Assembly (NCBI GenBank): GCA_023525715.1
Contig: CM042012.1
Span: 63,523,205-63,587,204 of the forward strand
Direction of reading: 5' to 3'
Origin: Cichorium intybus
Taxonomy: Eukaryota; Streptophyta; Magnoliopsida; Asterales; Asteraceae
Length of the DNA stretch: 64,000 bases
Position 1 is the first letter of the stretch; every line of letters starts with the position of its first letter. The position numbers were made by a program, and so were the translations under genes. The notes below the pieces were generated by a model. The model had not been told where the DNA came from. It saw nothing but the letters and a program-made list of their open reading frames with translations, and searched no databases. Of the stretch, positions 55,096-64,000 are shown one piece after another.

Positions 55096-58000
55096 CATAG
55101 TTTAAGCGAATTAGGATTGGCTTGTTCCACTCCTAGGCTTAAACTCATGCTATAAGAAAGTCAGTTTATGAAAGTATACTATATGAAGTCTTAAATGATT
55201 AAGACATTATGTATTATTTAACATAAGTGGATATATAACACTAAGAAGTGTTAAGTTAACGTTTAAAATGAACAAAAATCTGACCGTTAGGAAAATTATA
55301 TGATATTTTCCGTAACCGTCTAAATTTATTAAAGACTACGTTTATAAAGTAGTAAGATTTCTATTAGTGATCACATGTATTTATATGGTGTTTTATGATA
55401 AAGGAACCAGTGTCCCGTGAAACCTTGTGGTAACAGCAGAATCAATATGTATAGGTGATTATGGTAATATGGGCCCGTATTATCATAATCACAGGATATG
55501 TATTGAGACTGGTGGAATCACAAAGGAATAATGGTATTCTGGTGGGTAAAGTTTTAAAGTGAATGATAAGTAAAACATAGGAATTATATGCGTATGTAAT
55601 AACAACCAGTAAGGTTATGAGTATTAAGAGTTAGTATGGTGGATATATACCACTTCGTATAGTAAAGTAAAAGAAATAATGTGATAATTAACATTTTAGA
55701 CGAATTGAAAAATAGTAAAGTATGTGCCTGTAGAGGCGAGAGGAGGTATGAATAAGAGCGATATGGAGAAGAACATGGATACAGATTACCTATACGAGAG
55801 TTGTAAGACTCTTACATAAAGACTGTAAATTACCAGCGGAATGTATTAATAATATATACATTTCTATAAAAAGAAAAGAAGAAGTGTCCAAATATTGGAC
55901 AAGTAAACAAGTTGTAAATTTCGTGGTGAGTCACGTAAAGTGACAAGTAGCAAGACAAGTGAAGAGTAAATGGAGGTGAAGAATGAGGAACGATCGGTAC
56001 AAAAGTCCAATAGCTTTGTTGTGCATAGTCGAAAAGAAAGAAATACAAGTAAAGCAAGGATATTATGCCTTGTTTATTACATCATGAGAATGTGAAAACC
56101 ATATTGAAATGGTAAGTCGAATGCTATATTTACATATAGCCATGAAAGTTGTTGGCGTGAATCGGCCTGTAAAAGGAGTGGTATTTAAATGAAGATGCAT
56201 GCTTATAATGTACCTGAATAGAAGTAACGTCACAATAAGTAAATGTGGATCGATATCTGCAAAGAATATTATTTAATATAAATCGATGGCAGATTGTAAC
56301 CATTTGTAGGTTATGCGAGGTATCACAACATGAAAGGTGATAAAGAAGATCCTTGATTGTCTACAAGGAACTTTTTCATAATAGAGGTTAAAATTTAGTC
56401 CAAGACAAAAGTTAATAAAACTAAAGCTTGAAAGTAGAGCATGCTTATTCAACAAGCATGAGAAAGCATTTCGAATTGTAAAAAAAAAATTTGATAATTC
56501 ATTCTTAAAAGAAGAATATTAAAGTTGTCCCAGGACAAAGAAAATATTAAGATAAGAGGTAACCACCTGCAGATAAGAATTTAAAAAAAAAATTTCGAAG
56601 TATGAAGTATCATGAAATTGAGTATGGAAATATGAAATATTAGATGGCTAAAAGTCTCCAAAGATTGTGAGAAATGGTCAGTACATGACTAGTAAACATG
56701 AAATACAAAGAAATGTAAACCTGTTTATACGTACTTATAAATATAAAAGCATGAGAAAGTTATGAGATGTATGTAAAAATAATGTGTAGAAAGTATAAAG
56801 GCGTTTATGAAATTAGTATTCTAATTAGGATACTGCAAGATATGAAGTAAAAGAGTAAAATAAGGTATTGGGCATATTGCCTCGAAATCCAAAAGAATGA
56901 AAAATGATGAGAAAATAAATGGCAATTGTGTATCGCCTAGAGATACGTAAGAAGGAAGTTTAAAAAGAAACATGAAATATATAATGTTGTAAAGAACTAT
57001 ATAGTGAAAAGAAATTGAGTATAAATGAAAGAACAACGCTATGTGTTAGGCATGTAGTCTTATAACACATGACAGAAATGGTAAAAGATGTAGAAAAAAA
57101 TTATTGTTTTAGCACTAGCTATAAAAAGTAAAGAGTAATAAGAAGTAATGGTAATTGAAAGTTATGACAATAAATTGTCATGGAACGAAAATGACTAAAG
57201 TGTTAATTTGAATTTTTAAACCAAAAGAGCATTAAGTATATAAAACATACATTAAGAACATGTATGTATGTATTAAGAAGTTATTTGAGACAATGGGTTA
57301 TATCATAATGTCAAGTTGGAATCATGTTATGACTGAATGTATACAAGGTTGATAAATGAAATTTTTGACAGCTTTGACTTTTATAAGAGTCAAACAGAGA
57401 ATATGTGTATAAAAAAAAAAAATTTGAAGCATGTATGAATTATATTGAAATTGAATTTAGAATAATGAAATACTAGAAGGAATGAATTGGGAACACCAAA
57501 TAATCCGCATGGTAAGGTCGAGAAGCTAAGCAGTAATCAAGAGATAGTATTTATTTATAAAAGACTAAGGTGGGACAAGAAACTGAAAGTTTAAATTTGA
57601 AATCAAGAAATTAACAGATATGATTGTGAAACCTAATTGCTCCACAGGATAGTAATATCATGAAAAGAAAAATAAGTATGGAATGATACGGAATATGTAA
57701 AGAAAGTAGTACATGTAATGTACAAGAAGTGATTAAGAGGAATATGAAAATGTAAATTCATAATCATTGACCAATAATATGGTGAGAAGGTAAAAAGATT
57801 CAAGACATGTATGAATAGTTACATATAAAATATAGAGTAGAAAATAATGACCGTAATGATTGATTGTAAATGTATGAAAGTTAGTAAGGATGTGAAATAA
57901 AACAAAAAGGAATGTATTCCTTATGTGTGTGACAAGTCGAGAAATTGTTAATAGATGTAAAGAATAATAAAGTGAAGTTTAAAAGAGATAAGAAGTTGTA

Positions 58001-58604
58001 AACTTCTAAAAAGAAAAGAAGAAGTTATGATCGAGTAAAATGTCCATCAAGGGACAAAATTTATACAAGAAAAAGATTTTTGATGTATTTATAAATTTAT
58101 AAAAATACGAGACATATATATTCATGTTTAATGGTATTAGAATTTTCATAAGTAAAAGAATGTGGTGAGTATAATCTCACATGTTTTAATAAAGATATGA
58201 AGAGAATTATAAAGTAGATTGCTATTAATGATAAAGTATTGAAGTATGAAACTATTTTGTAAAATAAGTTTACAAACGATTGTATATAAATGAAATGAGG
58301 TAAAATATGCATGAATGAATAAAAAGATTGAGAAAGCAGATAAAATGACCAAAATGATATTTTGGTTAACTGGGATGATACACAGTTTTAAAGAAATTAT
58401 GATAATCCTTTACAAAGGATTTAAAGCAAGAACTGTTAAGAACTGATTACAGAATCGAAAACAACCAAGGAAGAAAAGATTAAAAGATAAAAGAATGAAT
58501 TATGATGATATGTTGGTAAAAAGAAAGTGCGAAGAACATTTGAAAAGGAAGGGAAGTGATTTTCTTTTAGTAATTGTGCGATGATTCCGAGGACGGAATC
58601 CCAA
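55096..58604 (+). other. LARD internal region, non-coding
   Basis: 3.5 kb with stops in every frame; the longest frames are about 75 codons and look random. On the plus strand it is rich in A and G and poor in C. There is no recognisable gag, RT or integrase. It may have a conserved RNA role (packaging or structure), which is inference. Confidence 0.75.
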
Positions 58605-58619
58605 TAAGGGGGAGGTAGT
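58605..58619 (+). other. Polypurine tract (LARD)
   Basis: AAGGGGGAGGTAGT directly before the 3' LTR. Confidence 0.8.
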
Positions 58620-61551
58620 TGTAACGACCAAAAAAATCTTGAATTTATATTCGAGAAAATAAATAAGAGAAAGGTTAAAATATATTGAAAGTCTTAAAAT
58701 AATTTATTGGGAATTATAGCAAAATTTCCAAGAAGTTTGGAGAAAAATGGTGAAAAAGGGTAATTTGGTCATTTTACCATAAGGAGGGTAAAATGGTCTT
58801 TTGATCCACTAATAAGACCATTATGTAAGATAATATGTACTTGTGAAACAATAATGTAAGAAATAAAAGTTTATGTAAAATTTGGAGTTTTACCGTGTGA
58901 ATAGTGAAATTTGACCAAAAAGGGCAAAATGGTCATTTGACATGAAAATGACCAACAATGTTAAGAAAATGACAAGTTGGAAGTTAATGGAACATTGTTG
59001 CAAGATTATGGGTCTTAGGACCATTTTTGTAGAAAAGCTAGAAACCAAGGGACTAAAGTGCAACTAAATTATAAAAATTTTAAATATAAAATAAGAGAGT
59101 TATTACTCTCTATGTTCAGAAATCAGTGGAATTTTCCAGAGAAGGCTAGAGAGAACGAGAGGGAGAGCACGGGAGGAGAAGAAGGCTTGGAAGTTCTTCA
59201 AAGGAATCAAAGGAAAAAGCTTTGGAATTACTAATTCCAAGCTCTAAGAGGTAATAATCTAGTCTTTGAACTCAAAATCTTGAACGGGAATTGATTCTCA
59301 ACTTCTGATTTTCCAGAGATCATGAGTCTAATGTTATCATCTTGCTCAGAATCATCAATTTCACATGTTCTAGTAGTTGAACATGTTGAAATTCAAGAAA
59401 TGGTGATTTTGCCCAAGAACCCTAATTCATGGGTTTGCAAGATCAAAGCTAGTTTTTATGGTTTTTCTAAGTCCAAATGATCACTTAGGATGTATTAAGA
59501 CAATCCTAAGTGATTAATTTCAGAAATTTGGATTTTTGGACCAAAAATGTCAAAAACGGGTTTTTGTGGAATTTTGAAAGAATCAGTGATTCCATGCTTA
59601 AAAGACTTGTTTCAAAGATGGGTTTTGGTCCTGAAATGAGTCTAAAACGATTAAGTAGGTCATAAAGAACTTAATATGTGAAACTAGTGAAATATTGGAC
59701 AAAAATCGGACTGCTACAGTGCAAAGCCGAGGCAAGAAAATGTTGCCCAGAAAGAGCACGGGTCGTGCTCTTTTGGCACGGGTCGTGCTCCCCCTGCACT
59801 TCAAAGTATGTTGCTATTTAATGCATGCACGAGTCGTGCTCCCTCTAGGCTTAATTTTGCACGAGTCGTGTGTTTAATCAGGGACTTTTAAAGTTTGGAA
59901 TTGATGCTAGACATGTCCAAATGACTTCAAACTTTAAATACAAGTCCATGATGGTATGAAAAGTCCTGGAAAAATATGAAATTTAGAATACGACTCTACG
60001 AGGGCACTGTAGAGCAATACGTGTACACCGGAGATATATAAAATGAATATGAAAACCGTTTTTAAGGATTTTATCCAACCATGATCTATACTAGTATCAT
60101 AAGGACTCTAATGAGTTGTAGAATCAGTTATAATGAATATTAATGTATAACATGTAATTATAGGTTCGTGACAAATGATCATTGGATCAAAAGAGTATAT
60201 ATACAAGGAATGTGTAGCCAAACTACTAGCAATACATGAGGTGAGTACATGCAGTATTTTTACCCATTCTGGGGTACATGGCAAGTAAGTATTTTCAAGA
60301 TTTCTTATAAAATCTTTTTATGTGACATTATATGCAAGAGTACTATTATCAATTCGTTTATGAAAGTATAATGCTATGTTTGAAGTTATGTTTTGAACTA
60401 TAAGTCAAGTTAAATGATAGTATATTGGTCTATGAACCAATTATGTGAAAGTATGTTTTGGTCTAAGAACCAAATTATGTGAAAGTATATTTTGATTACA
60501 ATTATATGTGTTTTCAAATATGAATGGCATATAGCCACAAGATGTGTAAAAAGTATGTTTTGGTTACAAAGTGTATATATTTTTGAGTATGAATGGCATA
60601 TAGCCATAAAATGTGGAAAGCATGTTTTGGCATAAAGCTTAGTATGTTAGAAAAATATGTTTTAAACGTATGATTATTATAAGATGAAAGCTATACTTGG
60701 CATATAGCCATAAAGACATAATATGATGAAGTTTGGTACCTAGCCACAAGTTATGTATATGAGAAATGTTTAAGCAAGCAGCAAGTATTTTTTTTATGAC
60801 TGGTAATTGTAGCAAGCAGCGTTAGTAAAGGAACTATGTTCCAACCTACCCGGGTTAGGTAAGGGATCTACTGGGGGCAAGCCCCATCGCGAAGTAGATT
60901 GCCTCAGCACTTCTATGGTAAGGATTGATCCGTTCTTTCTAGCCATAGAGACTTGGGGTATCACTTATAGTGATTAAAGCCCTAAGTATAAAAATCCAGC
61001 AAGCTTATAAAACCAGTCAAATAAAGTAAGAACAATGTTATTTTCGTAAAGTATGTCAAAGATGGTTTATTTGAAAAGTACAGAGTTGTACTATGTTTTT
61101 ATTATAAAGTTTTGAAAGATGTTATTTTTGTGGAGAAGGTTATGAAATGTTTTCAAAAAGTGAAAAGTATAGTATGATATTTATATAAAAATTTGACAGA
61201 AGTTTATGTTATAAGTTTTATATAAGTTGGTAAAGAAGTTAAAGGTTTGAGTCTAAAACTCATGTAACTCACGAGACATTATTGTCTTACGTATTTTTTT
61301 TATGCCATGTATTCCAGGTCAAACACTATGCTATAATTGGATGAAGTTTAGCTGGAGTGGAGCCCATATAGCTCCTATTTTGGACTTAAGGTTAAATCCT
61401 TACTTGCTTACTATGGTTAGTTTTGATATAGATTTGTACACCCACAGTTTTAAATTTGTAAATAATCGGTTTTTGATAAACCGTATTTTTGTATTCATGA
61501 AATTTTATGAAAAACCATAGTATTTGCAAACAGTAGAAATGGGGTGTCACA
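58620..61551 (+). repeat. LARD 3' LTR
   Basis: 2932 bp, nearly identical to 52149-55080. Confidence 0.95.
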
Positions 61552-61556
61552 AAAAA

Positions 61557-62614
61557 CTTCACCAGTTGCCAGCGTGGAAACTCATGATGCAGGCAGGAGC
61601 ATAACAACTCTTTAAGACGTTCGGATGCATGATGAAACTCCTCATTGTGTTTCTATTGAAAATGTTGTATGGCTCTGCTGGTCTCTGTAGTTTTGCTAGT
61701 AGGGTAAAATTCCTGAAAAAAACTTCATATTCAATTGCTCCCAAATAGTGATACTATTGGGAGGCAACGAGGTGAACCGTTACTTGAGCTTATCTTTTAA
61801 AGTAAAAGGAAACAAATGTAAGCGAAAAGAATCGCGATTGACCCCATGCAAATATTCGTGTTGGCAATCGCTAAAAACTCATACAAAATGGTTGTAGGGT
61901 TCATCTTGTTTATAACCCCTAAACTCGGGTAAAACACTTAACAATTGCGGCTTGATTTTGACTTGATGCTTATTCCCCTCCGGGAATAATATTGGCGAAA
62001 CATCGTCATATTCCCCTGGCTGAAAATGAGATGCCACTAATTGTCAAATCGGCCGCTAAAAAAAAGGGAGGAACAAAGTTACTGTCATTGTATAACCTGT
62101 TGTTGTAATACCTCTAGTCCTGCAAGTTGTTGTTCTGATTCTATTGTGGTCCTAGACCTTGTTTCCATTGTGAGCCTTGGTTGAAGTTAGGCATCCAACC
62201 TTCATCTCTGTCTTCGTACTCAATGTCCCCTAACTGGGCTTGATGTTTCTGTTGTTGTTATTACTACTGGTGTTGGTGCTGAGCACCATTGTTATTCACT
62301 CCCCAAGTCGGTCCGTTCCCCCCATTGGGTCCATGGGGGTTGGGTTGTGGTGTTGGTTGAAAGGGTAGTGGCCCTGCATTGTTGCCACCACTATTGATGC
62401 TGACTGAGGCTCCATTCGTATTGACTGGAATCTGTGGAACGACTGGTTGTTCCACCTTGATGTCACCATGAGGTACCTTAGTGACATCCTCTACCAAAAT
62501 ATCATCAGGATGCATTTTGCATAAGTGTCTAACTCCTCGACTCTTTCGAGCGATCCTTTCGATTTCAGGGTAAAATAAAAGAGGTGACGAACGTTCACCT
62601 CGGCGTGTACGCAT
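61557..62614 (-). pseudogene. Athila-type gag, upstream part
   Basis: It starts near 62614 with MRTRRGERSSPLLFYPEIER. It continues through an Asn/Gly/Pro-rich linker (several stops) to IKPQLLSVLPEFRGYKQDEP and FRLHLFPFTLKDK, the Retrotrans_gag start, and then WEQ and a frame-broken FTLLAKLQRP region. The LARD inserted at 61556 inside the gag. Gag would form the particle core of an Athila-type element. Confidence 0.75.
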
Positions 62615-62689
62615 GCACTAGGTGCTTGCGATAAAGGAAAATAAAAACTTAAAACTTAAAAATTGACACAGCGTGTCAAACACACAACT

Positions 62690-62711
62690 TCGTGGAAATG
62701 ATGCCAAAATT
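62690..62711 (-). other. Primer binding site (Athila remnant)
   Basis: The minus strand reads AATTTTGGCATCATTTCCAC right after the LTR end, a decayed version of the site at 33098-33120. Confidence 0.65.
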
Positions 62712-63599
62712 TGACATGCGCAGGTGATGCGGTTAAAAATAAGTGAAAATATCACTACTCTAATAGCTAGGTTAAGTAAGGGTTGAACCAAGGAGTTCGT
62801 GGTTGGCACTTTGTGTCAATAAAACCTGACTATAATGTCACTCTATAGCAGGAAGATCACTAACATATAAAACCCATCCACATCAGATCTGATGCATGAA
62901 GCAATCAAATATCAAAACAACCATGAGACTAAAAAAACTTCATTTATAAAAACCAAAAAATCCAAACAATCGTTCCAATGACTGTCTAACTAACCAACGA
63001 ACTACATGAGCCAAATGATTACTCATGAATTCTAAAATTCAACCTCAAACAGTCAGATAAATCCATGAATGCGAGATACCCTTAAGACCGAGGATTGATA
63101 CAAAACCGAATAACTAAGCTAAAAAGCTGAAACTAACGATTCTAACCAAAGTATGCTAAAGAAACTGAAAAATAATAAAGATGAGCCTTGAGATCTAGAG
63201 AATTCTCAATGAATTCCTCTAGAATGTCGTCTGAATGCCTCTATTCATAGTTGTAAAATCGCACAGTTTGCGTCACCAACGTTAGTATTTCGCGTCACGA
63301 TCATAGACTTATCCTGATATCTCACTAATTTGAAATTATAATCAAAATCAGATAACGATCTAATCTCCTCTTAGCGTCGCGATCCTTCAGCTTACGCGTC
63401 GTGATCCTCTCGAATCCTTATCTCCTCGTTTCCATCTCTATCTTTATTCAATTTCCACCTTAAACCCTGCATTTTAGTACTTTTTATATACAAAGCAACT
63501 TCCGACAAAAGTGAGCGTATCTAGTCCTTTTATAAAGATAAAATAACTAAAACATCTATAATTATACGGAAATAAAATAATATAAAAGCGCGTTATCAA
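62712..63599 (-). repeat. Athila-type 5' LTR (unpaired)
   Basis: In the minus direction it starts TGATAACGCGC and ends GCATGTCA. It shares the block ACCACGAA.CTCCT and CTTATTTTTAACCGCA near its end with the LTRs of the Athila-like element at 31997. The 3' LTR is not in the window. The start position is accurate to a few bases. Confidence 0.65.
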
Positions 63600-63679
63600 T
63601 CGTTTCCCTTGAGAAATTAATCAGTACTTTCTACTCGAGCTCCATCATAAACTATTTACATTACAACCCAATAAAATAA

Positions 63680-63700
63680 ACACACACACACACACACACA

Positions 63701-63773
<73 letters not shown>
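63680..63773 (+). repeat. (CA)n(TA)n microsatellite
   Basis: CA to 63701, then TA to 63773. Confidence 0.95.
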
Positions 63774-63776
<3 letters not shown>

Positions 63777-63922
63777 TTCAACACAGAACCAAATAGTCAT
63801 TTATAAAAATATGTAATTTTCATGTTCATTGTTCATACTTGTATATATGTTCATTTATGAACATAAGCCGTTTTTCATGTTATTCTATAGTGAGGTTATA
63901 TAATTTGGTTTTATTTTAAACT

Positions 63923-63924
<2 letters not shown>

Positions 63925-64000
<76 letters not shown>
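63925..64000 (+). repeat. (TA)n microsatellite, runs out of the window
   Basis: Uninterrupted TA to the last base. Confidence 0.95.

Larger units (their letters stand above)
52149..61551 (+). mobile_element. Non-coding LTR element (LARD), very young, Tekay-related
   Basis: The LTRs 52149-55080 and 58620-61551 are both 2932 bp, begin TGTAACGACC and end GGGTGTCACA. The target duplication is AAAAA (52144-52148, 61552-61556). The primer site is an initiator-Met match and a polypurine tract is present. The 3.5-kb interior has no credible ORF. By eye the two LTRs differ by only about three substitutions and two single-base indels (about 0.1-0.2%). The LTR layout and the sequence before the 3' LTR (TTCCGAGGACGGAATC) parallel the Tekay element (TTTCGGGGACGAAATC), so Tekay-type proteins probably mobilise it. 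Confidence 0.95.

Overview
This is plant nuclear DNA, almost certainly a eudicot. It is AT-rich, intron-bearing and densely packed with nested LTR retrotransposons, LINE debris, MITEs and (TA)n tracts. The TE families and the EXORDIUM-like genes would fit Asteraceae, but that placement is a guess. No RNA gene, CRISPR array or bacterial-type operon is visible. The only two intact host-type genes are a pair of intronless EXORDIUM-like cell-wall protein genes on the minus strand, 14623-15549 and 41926-42870. They are about 26 kb apart and keep similar promoters, so they come from a duplication.

Left part (1-18954). Positions 1-4382 are a mosaic of exon fragments from unrelated genes, all on the minus strand: an SDS22-like LRR protein, a CDK8/CDKE-type kinase, an MLO protein, NADP-malic enzyme, and further exon-like blocks I cannot name. 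A small LINE piece lies among them. The LRR exon ends exactly where a defective Ty1/copia element (4383-11795) begins. After it come a short unrecognised ORF, a MITE, a broken L1-type LINE (minus), the first EXORDIUM-like gene, a 1.3-kb element with long terminal inverted repeats, and a 27-bp tandem repeat.

Middle (18955-40585). A copia remnant (18955-19935 plus 28421-29219) was split by a young Ty3/gypsy chromovirus of Tekay/Del type (19936-28415, minus strand, 1840-bp LTRs, target duplication ATTTC). Next to it are a Ty3 reverse-transcriptase scrap and an old short-LTR copia element (29659-40585, minus, target duplication GAAAA). That copia was split by a young Athila-like element (31997-38487, plus, target duplication GGTGG). 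The Athila-like element carries only two non-pol ORFs, each interrupted by one in-frame amber codon.

Right part (40586-64000). The second EXORDIUM-like gene is followed by an RTE-type LINE remnant, another LINE scrap, two fold-back MITEs, a Helitron 3' terminus and a 320-bp tandem duplication. An Athila-type LTR-gag remnant (minus) then follows, split by a very young non-coding LTR element (52149-61551, LTRs 2932 bp each, target duplication AAAAA). Its LTR layout and 3' end match the Tekay element, so it looks like a large retrotransposon derivative (LARD) moved by Tekay proteins.

The most interesting signals are the same-strand mosaic of captured exons, the nearly unmutated LARD, the amber codon with an adjacent hairpin in the Athila-like element, and clusters of 13-bp GC-rich palindromes at the same relative place in the LTRs of the Tekay and LARD elements. 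Sequence comparisons were made by eye, so identity values are approximate.
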